From Saprospiraceae bacterium (GTDB taxonomy: Bacteria; Bacteroidota; Bacteroidia; Chitinophagales; Saprospiraceae): 64,000 bases of DNA. Of the stretch, positions 8,132 to 16,632 are shown piece by piece (the first letter of the stretch is position 1; each line of letters opens with the position of its first letter). The stretch spans positions 1,503,001-1,567,000 of the forward strand of contig JAWKLJ010000002.1 in NCBI GenBank assembly GCA_041392805.1. Reading direction: 5' to 3'. The position numbers were made by a program, and so were the translations under genes. The notes under the pieces are model-generated. The model saw only the letters and a program-made list of their open reading frames with translations, did not search any database and was not told the origin of the DNA.

Positions 8132-8297
8132 TAAGGAATGAGGTTTAAATAAAGTATTCAAGATTGACGCAGGAATTTTTTCTTCTGAGAAGGCAAAAAA
8201 AACGAGCATAGCCATAGCTACGCGAGTCTTTTTTCAACGCAGTCAGAGGGCAAAAGAACAAGTCAAGATGTATATTTTATTTAGAACTCATTCCTAA
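8132..8297. repeat. 166-bp palindromic element, copy 2 of the bipartite-core family
   Basis: Terminal inverted repeats AAGGAATGAG-TTTAAATAAAGTAT and the complement of ATTTTATTTAGAACTCATTCCTAA enclose GAGAAGGC(A)n, an inner stem around GCATAGCCATAGCTACGC, and TTTTTTCAACGCAGTC. It is nearly the same as the element at 59565-59732. It starts directly after the folE stop codon and ends 16 bp before fabD. Confidence 0.8.
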
Positions 8298-8313
8298 ATA
8301 AGCATAAATAGAC

Positions 8314-9201
8314 ATGAAAGCATACGTTTTTCCAGGACAAGGATCCCAGTTTGAGGGGATGGGTAAAGAATTATATGAAAAAAGTGCCTTGGCAAAATCA
8401 CTTTTTGATGCGGCCGATGAGATACTGGGCTTTCCTATAACATCAGTGATGTTTACTGGATCGGATGAAGACCTAAAGCAAACGAAGGTGACACAACCTG
8501 CTGTTTTTCTCCATTCGGTTATTACGGCAAAAGTGGCGGGAGAAGCGTTTCAGCCAGCCATGGTTGCAGGCCATTCTTTGGGCGAACTGTCTGCCTTGGT
8601 GGCTGCGGGTGCCATCTCTTTTGAGGACGGCCTTCAGCTGGTTTACCAAAGGGCATTGGCCATGCAAAAAGCCTGTGAAGCGGAAGCGGGAACGATGGCA
8701 GCCGTTCTTGGACTGGAAGATAGCATTGTGGAAGCAGGTTGTGAGGGAATTGCAGCGGTAGTTGTTCCAGCTAATTACAATTGCCCGGGGCAATTGGTCA
8801 TCTCCGGATCCATTGCGGGTGTCGAGGCGGCGGTAGAAAAGCTGAAAGAACTGGGGGCTAGCCGTGCCCTGATATTAGCGGTGGGTGGCGCTTTTCACTC
8901 TCCTTTGATGGCGCCAGCCAGAGAAGAATTGATGGTAGCCATTGAGAAAACACCTTTCGCTACACCTATTTGTCCCATTTACCAAAATGTAGATGCCAAG
9001 GCGCAAACAGACCCAACTATCATTCAGCAAAACTTGATTGAACAATTGACTGCTCCGGTTCGTTGGACACAAACGATGCTCAATATGCAAGCAGCGGGAA
9101 TGACAGAATATATTGAAGTTGGAGGCACTGGCAAAGTACTACAAGGATTCATCAAACGTGTTGATAGAAGATACCCTTCTTCATCACTTAGTATTTTATA
9201 A
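8314..9201 (+). CDS. fabD: Malonyl-CoA:ACP transacylase FabD
   Basis: FabD loads malonyl groups from CoA onto acyl carrier protein for fatty acid synthesis in the cytosol. The 295-residue chain has the N-terminal FPGQGSQ oxyanion motif (residues 6-12), the nucleophile S88 in AGHSLGE and the catalytic H195 in GGAFHSPLM, matching the usual ~300-residue length. It stands alone here, outside a fab cluster, with a 182-bp upstream gap occupied almost entirely by a palindromic element. Confidence 0.96.
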   Translation: MKAYVFPGQGSQFEGMGKELYEKSALAKSLFDAADEILGFPITSVMFTGSDEDLKQTKVTQPAVFLHSVITAKVAGEAFQPAMVAGHSLGELSALVAAGAISFEDGLQLVYQRALAMQKACEAEAGTMAAVLGLEDSIVEAGCEGIAAVVVPANYNCPGQLVISGSIAGVEAAVEKLKELGASRALILAVGGAFHSPLMAPAREELMVAIEKTPFATPICPIYQNVDAKAQTDPTIIQQNLIEQLTAPVRWTQTMLNMQAAGMTEYIEVGGTGKVLQGFIKRVDRRYPSSSLSIL

Positions 9202-9260
9202 AATATATGTATTTTCATTTACACAAATTCCTTCTCCGGCTGTAAATACTTCAGTAAAGA

Positions 9261-9821
9261 ATGATAGATAAGGAAGAAATATTAACGGGAAAGGTGCTTT
9301 TGGCAGAACCCTTTATGCTGGACCCAAACTTCAAGCGATCTGCAATCCTATTATGTGATCATAGCAATGAAGGTTCTGTAGGCTTTATTATTAACAAGCC
9401 ACTTAATATGCGAATTGATGAACTGATTGAAGATTTTCCTGAATTTGATTCTGAAGTTTTATTTGGCGGCCCAGTGCAAACCGATACCATTCATTATATT
9501 CATAATGTAGGGGACTTATTGGACGATAGTTTAAGGGTCTCGGAAGGCATATACTGGGGCGGAGATTTTGAAAAACTTAAATTTTTAATTTCTTCCCAGC
9601 TTATCGAGCCAGCCAATATTCGCTTTTTCGTCGGTTACGCAGGTTGGACAGAGGGACAGCTATTCGAGGAATTTAACCTTGGATCCTGGGTGATGGCCGA
9701 TATGGATGCCAACTACTTATTCAAAAGCGAATACAAAGGCGTATGGCAACAAGTAATGTATAACAAAGGCGATCTGTATACCGTCCTTGCTCAGATGCCA
9801 GAGCATTTCTCCTGGAATTAA
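9261..9821 (+). CDS. YqgE/AlgH family protein
   Basis: A 186-residue soluble protein of the YqgE/AlgH (UPF0301) family. The family markers are visible: GKVLLAEPFMLDPNFKRSAILLC near the start (split here as GKVLLAEP and FKRSAILL), then GSVGFIINKP and LFGGPV at ~65-75, and FVGYAGWTEGQL at ~120. The biochemical role of the family is unclear; it has been linked to transcriptional regulation in pseudomonads. It starts 59 bp after fabD on the same strand and is convergent with the M23 peptidase gene. Confidence 0.92.
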   Translation: MIDKEEILTGKVLLAEPFMLDPNFKRSAILLCDHSNEGSVGFIINKPLNMRIDELIEDFPEFDSEVLFGGPVQTDTIHYIHNVGDLLDDSLRVSEGIYWGGDFEKLKFLISSQLIEPANIRFFVGYAGWTEGQLFEEFNLGSWVMADMDANYLFKSEYKGVWQQVMYNKGDLYTVLAQMPEHFSWN

Positions 9822-9854
9822 AGTGAAAAGGGAAAATCGGGCAACAACACCAAA

Positions 9855-11234
9855 TTATGGATGTCCACTCTCTTCTGCGCTAGGTACACTTTCTGCTTCC
9901 TCCTCCGCTGTTGCTGTCGAATCATTTGCAGGCATTTCAATGGCCTTCAGCAGCTTGAGATACTGATCTTTGATTTGATGAAAAGCAGGTAAGTCTTTGT
10001 CTGGAAGCGGTGCTGCTGGCGGAAAGTTTAGGTTTAAGTGGTTAATTTGTTGGCCATTTTTCCAAAACCTAAAGCAAACGTGCGGCCCGGTGGCTAAACC
10101 GGTAGCTCCAACATATCCAATGGTCTGGCCCTGTTTGACGTGAACGCCTGGGCGAATACCTTCTGCAAATTTTTGCATATGCAGGTATTGGGTCTCGATA
10201 TTATCGTTGTGTTTGAGTTTAACAAAATTTCCATTTCCGCCTGTATAAGAGGCTTGAAGAACGACACCGTCCCCGATAGCCATGATCGGTGTTCCATAGG
10301 GTGCCGCATAATCCGTTCCGTAATGAGGACGTCGATATTTTAGGATAGGGTGAAGCCTGTTGAGGTTGTAATAAGAAGAGATTCTGGAGGCTTTTACTGG
10401 CGCTTTAAGGAAGGAGGTCTTCATGGGCTTGCCATTTAAATCATAATAACCTTTATCCTTGTCATTCTCAAAATAAATCGCATAGTATTCATTTTTGCCA
10501 GCATTCTTGTAATAGGCAGCGTAAACTTTGCCAACGCCCACTTCTTCTCCCTCTATATAATTTTGGTCATAAACCAATTTGAATTCATCCCCCTTTTGTA
10601 AGTGGTGAAAATCTATACTCCACTGGAGCGCATCCTCCATCTTATCTGTTAATTCAAAACTTAAACCTTGACTGGTCATGGTTTTCCACAAAGAAGATTG
10701 CACAAAGCCGGAGGCTGTTTTCGTCTCGCTAACGACTTCTCGTTTGACTCTTTCAACCAGCATGCTATCTTTTAGGTGAAATACAATGTATTCATAAACA
10801 TTTGGTTCATAAATAAAATAATCTGCTCTTTGGGTTGAATCTTTGGTGAGAATGGTGAACCGATTGCCCGCTTTGAAGTGGCGCACATCAAAGACGTCTT
10901 TAGCATTGCGGACCAGCCGGTCTACATCTGCATAGGGAACCTGTTGTTTTTGCAGAATATCTCCTAAAAAGGCCCCAGAACGAATTTCGTCCTCAAAGAC
11001 TTGAAAGGTATCGATGACAAAGCCATATTTCATGGTAGGAACCACCGTTGGTAAGGCACCCAGGTCCTCAAAGCTTAAACTGGGAATTTCCGCTGGGTTA
11101 CGGCCGTTGAAAAAAAGCAAAAAGAGCGATAAACTACTGATAATTACCGTTGAAGTTAATGTGAGGGGTAAAAACCATGTACTTGTTTTTGTTTTTCGCT
11201 TAAGTTTTGTAAAGAACGATTCTACTTGATCCAC
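9855..11234 (-). CDS. Membrane-anchored M23 peptidase-like protein with His-to-Cys change
   Basis: The 459-residue protein has a short cytoplasmic tail, one membrane anchor (~residues 20-41) and a periplasmic part ending in a LytM/M23 domain. The HxxxD zinc motif is present (H304, D308 in HYGTDYAAP), as is the catalytic-type QYLHM. In the second zinc motif the usual HxH reads H385-V-C387 (GPHVCFRFW), so a cysteine takes the place of the third ligand. It probably acts on peptidoglycan cross-links, or is a regulator if zinc is not held. The start is a GTG at 11234, since a TAA lies two codons upstream and the membrane anchor requires this N-terminus. A good promoter and a branched RNA leader lie upstream. 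Confidence 0.88.
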   Translation of the reverse strand: MDQVESFFTKLKRKTKTSTWFLPLTLTSTVIISSLSLFLLFFNGRNPAEIPSLSFEDLGALPTVVPTMKYGFVIDTFQVFEDEIRSGAFLGDILQKQQVPYADVDRLVRNAKDVFDVRHFKAGNRFTILTKDSTQRADYFIYEPNVYEYIVFHLKDSMLVERVKREVVSETKTASGFVQSSLWKTMTSQGLSFELTDKMEDALQWSIDFHHLQKGDEFKLVYDQNYIEGEEVGVGKVYAAYYKNAGKNEYYAIYFENDKDKGYYDLNGKPMKTSFLKAPVKASRISSYYNLNRLHPILKYRRPHYGTDYAAPYGTPIMAIGDGVVLQASYTGGNGNFVKLKHNDNIETQYLHMQKFAEGIRPGVHVKQGQTIGYVGATGLATGPHVCFRFWKNGQQINHLNLNFPPAAPLPDKDLPAFHQIKDQYLKLLKAIEMPANDSTATAEEEAESVPSAEESGHP

Positions 11235-11258
11235 AACTTACATGTTTAGGTTGATAAT

Positions 11259-11338
11259 CCGATTTCAGGGTAGGGGCCCTAGCATTTTCGGGAGGCTCCC
11301 TATCTATAGTTTCTGGGATTGATGACCTGATAAATCGG
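11259..11338 (-). promoter_or_regulatory. Branched RNA structure in the 5' leader of the M23 gene
   Basis: Within the predicted ~120-nt leader, CCGATTT-CAGG (11259-11269) pairs with CCTG-(AT)-AAATCGG (11326-11338). Inside are two 4-bp hairpins with identical triloops, TAGG-GGC-CCTA (11271-11281) and GGGA-GGC-TCCC (11290-11300). The layout is a multi-branch junction that could be a riboswitch or protein-binding leader. I do not recognise a known class. Confidence 0.45.
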
Positions 11339-11359
11339 CTTTTAAAACCGGGTATAATG

Positions 11360-11390
11360 CAAATATACTTTATCGCCGAAGGTTTCCAAA
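11360..11390 (-). promoter_or_regulatory. Bacteroidota-type promoter for the M23 gene
   Basis: Reading leftward, TTTG (11387-11390), a 19-nt spacer and TATATTTG (11360-11367) match the -33 TTTG / -7 TAnnTTTG consensus exactly. Transcription would begin near 11353. Confidence 0.75.
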
Positions 11391-11502
11391 TTTTTTTGTG
11401 TTAAAGGAATTGAGCCATCACTTCATTCAGGGGAATATTTCCAAAATGAGCCTGTTGGAAGGAAATTATGGGGGAATTTTCAAATTTGTCCCTTTAGAAG
11501 TA

Positions 11503-11510
11503 TAACTTTG
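11503..11510 (+). promoter_or_regulatory. -7 promoter element for purM
   Basis: TAACTTTG matches TAnnTTTG and lies 17 bp before the purM ATG, predicting a very short leader. The -33 region is not a clear TTTG at the ideal distance. Confidence 0.5.
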
Positions 11511-11527
11511 CGCGCAAATTTCAAGCC

Positions 11528-12709
11528 ATGTCCGACCAATTTAAATATGATCAGCGAGGGGTTTCTGCGACAAAAGATGAAGTGCATGCCGCCATCAAAA
11601 ACCTGGACAAGGGGCTATATCCCAAAGCCTTTTGTAAGATTTTGCCAGATATAGCAGGGGCTGATCCTGATTATTGTAACTTGATGCACGCAGATACGGC
11701 AGGAACAAAAACGAGCCTGGCTTATTTATATTGGAAAGAAACGGGCGATTTATCAGTTTGGGAGGGTATCGCGCAGGATGCTATCGTTATGAACCTGGAC
11801 GATATGGCTTGTGTAGGCTGTTTGGACCAGATTATCCTTTCTTCAACGATTGGTCGGAATAAAAACCTGATTGCCGGAGAAGTGATCAGTACCCTCATCA
11901 ATGCGACGGTCAAACTAGTGGAGGAACTAAGATCCTATGGTATTAATGTTTACCTGGCTGGAGGGGAAACGGCAGATGTTGGCGATATTGTTCGAACAAT
12001 AGATGTGGGTTATACGGCCTTTGGTCGCTTGAAAAGAAAGGACCTTATCGTAAATGACATTAAGGCTGGTAACGTCATTGTGGGCATGGCGTCTTATGGC
12101 CAATCTAGCTATGAATCCAGCTATAATGGTGGGATGGGAAGCAATGGCCTGACTTCGGCCCGGCATGATGTCTTCCATTCTGAGTACCGAAGCAAATATC
12201 CTGATAGTTATGATCCCAATACCCCTAGCGATTTAATTTATATTGGACAAAAGAAATTGACCGATACCATCAGTATCAATGGCGAATCGATGACGATTGG
12301 TAAATTGGTGCTATCGCCTACCCGAACCTACCTACCAGTGCTAAAGGTATTGATCGATGAACTTGGAACAAGCATAGATGGACTCATTCATTGTACAGGA
12401 GGGGGACAAACCAAAGTAGGTAAATTTGTCAGCAACAAAAAAGTCATTAAAAATAATCTACTTCCTGTGCCACCCCTATTTGAGCTCATTCAACAAGAAT
12501 CGGGTACGGGCTGGCGTGAAATGTACCAGGTCTTTAATATGGGACACCGAATGGAAGTATACCTGGATGAAAAAAAGGCACAACGGGTCATTGATATAGC
12601 AAACGCTTTTCAGATTGAAGCCCAGGTCATTGGCCAGGTGGAAGCCCACAATGGCAACACCGTAAGGATTGAAAGCCCTTATGGTAACTTTGATTATGAC
12701 TTCGAATAA
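11528..12709 (+). CDS. purM: Phosphoribosylformylglycinamidine cyclo-ligase (AIR synthase) PurM
   Basis: PurM closes the imidazole ring of formylglycinamidine ribonucleotide using ATP, giving AIR in purine synthesis. The 393-residue chain has YDQRGVSATKDEV at the start, HADTAGTKTSLAYLYW (substrate and ATP region, residues ~54-69), DMACVGC, the glycine-rich LAGGETADVGDIV at ~144-156 and HCTGGGQTKVG at ~290. It is longer than the ~345-residue enterobacterial enzyme, as is usual for the Bacteroidota form. nth follows after 11 bp on the same strand. purL, the preceding pathway step, lies at 17.9-20.1 kb on the other strand. Confidence 0.9.
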   Translation: MSDQFKYDQRGVSATKDEVHAAIKNLDKGLYPKAFCKILPDIAGADPDYCNLMHADTAGTKTSLAYLYWKETGDLSVWEGIAQDAIVMNLDDMACVGCLDQIILSSTIGRNKNLIAGEVISTLINATVKLVEELRSYGINVYLAGGETADVGDIVRTIDVGYTAFGRLKRKDLIVNDIKAGNVIVGMASYGQSSYESSYNGGMGSNGLTSARHDVFHSEYRSKYPDSYDPNTPSDLIYIGQKKLTDTISINGESMTIGKLVLSPTRTYLPVLKVLIDELGTSIDGLIHCTGGGQTKVGKFVSNKKVIKNNLLPVPPLFELIQQESGTGWREMYQVFNMGHRMEVYLDEKKAQRVIDIANAFQIEAQVIGQVEAHNGNTVRIESPYGNFDYDFE

Positions 12710-12720
12710 GCTTAGCTACT

Positions 12721-13359
12721 ATGACCAAAAAAGAAAAAGGAGCTGCCATTGCTACGATGTTAGAGGATTTTTATCCCGAAACACCTATTCCACTCGAACA
12801 CCAGGATCCTTATACGCTTCTTATTGCCGTCCTTTTATCTGCGCAGTGCACCGACGAACGCGTGAACAAGGTGACGCCTGACTTATTTGCTTTGGCTAAT
12901 AACCCCAAAGACATGGCCCAGCAGGATGTAGACGATATTAAGGCCATCATCCGGCCTTGTGGGCTCTCCCCTCGCAAATCCAAAGCCATCCATGCCTTAT
13001 CTCAGATTTTAGTGGATCAATATGGAGGCGAAGTGCCACAAAGTTTTGAGGACCTGGAGGCCTTACCTGGGGTCGGCCACAAAACTGCATCGGTGGTCAT
13101 GTCTCAGGCCTTTGGCGTGCCCGCTTTCCCTGTAGATACCCATATCCATCGACTGGCCTACCGTTGGGCTTTGAGTACTGGTAAAAATGTAGAGAAAACA
13201 GAAGCCGATTTAAAAAAAATCTTCCCACGGGAAAGTTGGAACAAATTGCATTTGCAAATCATTTTTTTTGGAAGGGAATATTGTCCCGCTAGAGGCCATG
13301 ATCCCCGGCAATGCCCTATTTGTAGCCAGTTTGGTCGAAAAAGTCTTTTTAAACTTTAG
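12721..13359 (+). CDS. nth: Endonuclease III-like DNA glycosylase Nth with incomplete Fe-S motif
   Basis: This HhH-GPD glycosylase/AP lyase should remove oxidised pyrimidines from DNA. The helix-hairpin-helix LPGVGHKTA (residues 115-123) contains the catalytic lysine K121, and the catalytic aspartate D139 is in FPVDTHIHR. The C-terminal 4Fe-4S loop is unusual. The normal pattern is C-x6-C-x2-C-x5-C, whereas here C188-x9-C198-x2-C201 is followed by SQFGRKSLFKL and the stop, with no fourth cysteine. It starts 11 bp after purM and its last 4 bases overlap the end of the convergent tamL. Confidence 0.92.
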   Translation: MTKKEKGAAIATMLEDFYPETPIPLEHQDPYTLLIAVLLSAQCTDERVNKVTPDLFALANNPKDMAQQDVDDIKAIIRPCGLSPRKSKAIHALSQILVDQYGGEVPQSFEDLEALPGVGHKTASVVMSQAFGVPAFPVDTHIHRLAYRWALSTGKNVEKTEADLKKIFPRESWNKLHLQIIFFGREYCPARGHDPRQCPICSQFGRKSLFKL

Positions 13360-15821
13360 AAGGGATACCCTAAGACCAGGTTAAAGGAAACATCTCTAAA
13401 GCCAAATCCTTTGAAGTTTTCCCAGTATAGGCCCTCTTGCGCGCTCCCATCTTCCCTGCGGAGGGTCGGATAAGGATTGCGCAGTTTCACCCCCAGGTCT
13501 AAACCTAAGATGACATAGGTGAAATCAAACCTAAAACCCATCCCCCCACCTAATGCAATTTGCTTATAAAAAGGATCATTAACAGGATCGACGCCAGTGG
13601 AGCAATCGGTGAAAATTTTTCTTTTGAAAAGGAACTGAGAACCACAGCGAGAGGGGTCATAACCCAATGTCCAAATATTGCCACCATCTAAAAACAGGGC
13701 TCCTTTTAATCGCCAAAATATATCGAATCGATATTCGATGTTGAAAATCATTTTTAAATCCCCTGTTTGATAAAAGCGAGTGGAATTTTCCTGTCGATTA
13801 TTTAGGGTTAGCGAATCTACGAAACCTCCGGGGCCTAATTCTCGCGGGAACCAAGCCCTTAGACTATATGATCCGCCCGCAAAAAATTGCTTTACATAAG
13901 GCACATCAGAGGTATACCCAAATGGCGTAGCAATCCCAAAGTTGAGCCTTGTGGCCAGGAGTTGTTTGGTGTTTATGTTAAGGTATCGCCTGTAATCCAA
14001 CTCAAACTTGATATACTGAGAGAAGTCGATCGTATCATTCAACCGAAAGATGGTCGACTTATTTTGAATTTTGTTATAAATTTCATTGGCTGCCCAGACT
14101 TCAGCGCCAGCCACTTCGAGGGAAAAGCTCAGGTTGCGGCGACCCCCAATTTGGTTGGGAGTTCCTGTATTGACATAACTAAATTGTCGGAAAAGCAGGC
14201 TGACAAACAACTGTTGACCGAAACTGCGCTGCAAAAAGTCATTGGTGTTTAAAATAGTGTCAAACTGGGGTCTGGTGTCCGGCAATAAAAGGTCAATGCC
14301 CACATGGTCAATGATATAGCGTTTGGTACTACTCCGCTGCAAGTCGTACCCATAAGAGGCATTAAAAAAGTTATATTGGTACCAGTCCAACAACAGTATA
14401 TAATTATAGCTTCCAGAAACGCGGGTACGGGCGTCTTCCTCCATGATGGTATAATAGGCATCGCCCAGGAGTTTTTTCTTTTTCCCAATGGGGATGCTAT
14501 TTAGGATTTTCCATCCTTTCAAATAGTCCCTAAATCGGGGGAAGTACAAATCACTTTGCAGCCTGAAATCGACGGCGTTCCAGAATTTATTTCGAAAATT
14601 TATTTCGACCCCGGCGGAAAGGCTGGTTGCTAAAATTTCCGCCCCCCCAAAGAGGTTCCGATGTTGAAAAGTAGGGCTAAGCGATATGCCCAGTAAGTTG
14701 GGATTGCTTACGGAGGAGTTGCTTCGATTGGTGTAATTTAGTTCAAAATCTGCCCCTAACTCCATTTTGAAATCAGGGGTTAATTCTATCCTGAAATTGA
14801 TGACATTCGGTTGAATACTATCAATGTTTTGTCGGATTCTAACAAAGCGGAAGGTGCCTAATTCGGATAAGTTTTTGTTCGTTTTATCAAAATTTTCCTG
14901 GCTAAATAGTTCACCAGGTCTTAGGTATAAGGCTTGGATTATTGTTTTGGGTTTAATTTGGGTGCCGCCATTTTTGTAGAAAAACTGATAACCATCGATG
15001 ATGGTGTCACTACGTAAACTATCCGCTTTGGTAGGATCAAAATCGGTATGAATGTTGATCTCACCGATGCTGTATTGCCGATGGAGGCTATCGCCATAAG
15101 GCGTCAAAAGGTTCAAATAAATATTGGCTTTTGCACTATTTTGACTGGTATCAACTTCCAGTTGGTCAAAGTGATAACTGAATAGGTCCGCAAAGCCATG
15201 ATTATTCATATACTTTGAGATGCGTTGCTTATCCTTGGCGAATAAATCAAGATCAAGCCCATTTCCCGATTTAAGGTAGCTGTCTTCCTTAATGGTTTGA
15301 AGAATGGAATCCACCAATGGATCGGGGCTTTTAAAGAAAACACTGTCTATCAGAAATTGAGGGCCAGCTTCAATAAAATAGGTTACATAAACTTTCTTTT
15401 TCTTTATAAGAGGGGCTGGCACATCAATGTAAACGCGGTAAAACCCTTTTCTTTTGAGGTATTTCTCCATATCGACTTTGGTCTCTTCGACCAAGGCCGG
15501 CTTAAACAGGGTGGGCTCTTCTCCGATAGAATTTCGCTGAAAGCGGTCTAATTGAGTCGTATCATTGGGCGCAACACTTCTTAGATAAAACCATTCCCTC
15601 GGGAAAACAAAAAAGAATTTGCCATTAGGTTTCTGTTTGTGGAGTAGGCTCAAATCGTATATGATGGTCCGCTTATCGCTTATTTTTTGTTTGGTATTAA
15701 AGACGACTTTGTTACCCTTGAGTAAATAGTCATTTTCTCCAAGAAATTTTGCCGTATTGCAGGAAGCCAACAAGAACAGTAAAAGAATAAATTGAATTGT
15801 GTATTTTGCGATGCTGTACAT
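13356..15821 (-). CDS. tamL: Omp85-family translocation and assembly module lipoprotein TamL
   Basis: This 821-residue protein is an Omp85 (BamA/TamA-like) outer-membrane assembly factor. It begins with a lipoprotein signal whose lipobox is LLAS-C21, followed by POTRA-like alpha/beta repeats (~residues 30-330) and a C-terminal beta-barrel (~360-821) ending YPF, a typical outer-membrane aromatic end. The barrel contains QFFAGGSYSLRAWFPRELGP, the region matching the conserved VRGF/Y-type loop-6 motif of the superfamily (here SLRAW). A lipidated TamA homologue is the Bacteroidota arrangement called TamL. It is divergent from the methyltransferase gene with only 19 bp between starts. Confidence 0.88.
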   Translation of the reverse strand: MYSIAKYTIQFILLLFLLASCNTAKFLGENDYLLKGNKVVFNTKQKISDKRTIIYDLSLLHKQKPNGKFFFVFPREWFYLRSVAPNDTTQLDRFQRNSIGEEPTLFKPALVEETKVDMEKYLKRKGFYRVYIDVPAPLIKKKKVYVTYFIEAGPQFLIDSVFFKSPDPLVDSILQTIKEDSYLKSGNGLDLDLFAKDKQRISKYMNNHGFADLFSYHFDQLEVDTSQNSAKANIYLNLLTPYGDSLHRQYSIGEINIHTDFDPTKADSLRSDTIIDGYQFFYKNGGTQIKPKTIIQALYLRPGELFSQENFDKTNKNLSELGTFRFVRIRQNIDSIQPNVINFRIELTPDFKMELGADFELNYTNRSNSSVSNPNLLGISLSPTFQHRNLFGGAEILATSLSAGVEINFRNKFWNAVDFRLQSDLYFPRFRDYLKGWKILNSIPIGKKKKLLGDAYYTIMEEDARTRVSGSYNYILLLDWYQYNFFNASYGYDLQRSSTKRYIIDHVGIDLLLPDTRPQFDTILNTNDFLQRSFGQQLFVSLLFRQFSYVNTGTPNQIGGRRNLSFSLEVAGAEVWAANEIYNKIQNKSTIFRLNDTIDFSQYIKFELDYRRYLNINTKQLLATRLNFGIATPFGYTSDVPYVKQFFAGGSYSLRAWFPRELGPGGFVDSLTLNNRQENSTRFYQTGDLKMIFNIEYRFDIFWRLKGALFLDGGNIWTLGYDPSRCGSQFLFKRKIFTDCSTGVDPVNDPFYKQIALGGGMGFRFDFTYVILGLDLGVKLRNPYPTLRREDGSAQEGLYWENFKGFGFRDVSFNLVLGYPF

Positions 15822-15840
15822 TGTTTAACTTTCGGAATAT

Positions 15841-16599
15841 ATGGCCCTGTCAAAAAATGCGATTAAGTACGTTAAGTCCTTACACCTGAAGAAGTTTCGA
15901 CAAAAGTATAATAATTTTATTGTTGAGGGTGATAAAATTGTTCGGGAATTACTGACACAATCGACTTTTGAAATTGAGGCGCTATTTGGGTTGCCAGATT
16001 GGTTGGCGACGAATAAATTACCGCCACAGCTTTCGGCTACTCAAATAAATGCGATTTCATTAGCTGATTTGGAACGCATTTCTACCCTAAAGACGCCCAA
16101 TCAGGTACTACTTATTGTGCGCCAACCTCCTTTAATGGATGCCTCTGCTGCAATTTCTTCTTCCCTTAGCCTTTACTTGGAAGACATACGCGACCCCGGC
16201 AATTTAGGAACCATTATTCGCATTGCCGATTGGTTTGGTATTCCTTATGTTTTTTGTTCGAATACAAGTGTAGAATGGACTAATCCCAAAGTATTGCAGG
16301 CAACGATGGGGAGTTTTTTAAGGATAAAGGTATTACAAAAAGACTTGCCGGACTTATTGGCTTTATATCCCTCTCTTCCCGTATATGGTGCTGTACTGGA
16401 AGGGAAAAGCATTCAAGAAATAGCTAAACCATCTAGTGGAGTGGTGGTCATAGGCAATGAAAGCAGGGGTATTTCGGCTGAAACACTACCATTATTGACA
16501 CACCGGATCACCATACCCAAACATCCAGCTGGCGGGGCAGAATCCTTAAATGCAGCAGTTGCCGCAGGCATTATTTGCGCCGCTATGACCATGAAATAA
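15841..16599 (+). CDS. TrmH/SpoU-family RNA 2'-O-methyltransferase
   Basis: A 252-residue SPOUT methyltransferase, expected to transfer a methyl group from SAM to a ribose 2'-OH in rRNA or tRNA. The N-terminal part (residues 1-95: KYVKSLHLKKFRQKYNNFIVEG) resembles the substrate-binding domain of RlmB/TsnR-type enzymes. The SPOUT domain carries motif 1 (LEDIRDPGNLGTIIRIADWFG, N at ~125), motif 2 (VVIGNESRGIS) and motif 3 (HPAGGAESLNAAVAAGI), which form the trefoil knot. The exact RNA target cannot be told from sequence. It is divergent from tamL. Confidence 0.92.
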   Translation: MALSKNAIKYVKSLHLKKFRQKYNNFIVEGDKIVRELLTQSTFEIEALFGLPDWLATNKLPPQLSATQINAISLADLERISTLKTPNQVLLIVRQPPLMDASAAISSSLSLYLEDIRDPGNLGTIIRIADWFGIPYVFCSNTSVEWTNPKVLQATMGSFLRIKVLQKDLPDLLALYPSLPVYGAVLEGKSIQEIAKPSSGVVVIGNESRGISAETLPLLTHRITIPKHPAGGAESLNAAVAAGIICAAMTMK

Positions 16600-16632
16600 A
16601 CCGCACAGTTTCCTGGCCAAAGCGGCGCAAGA

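Noticed and set aside
8132..8297. Insertion sequence
   Set aside because: At 166 bp it is too short to code for a transposase, and no transposase is visible in the window; it was kept as a palindromic repeat.
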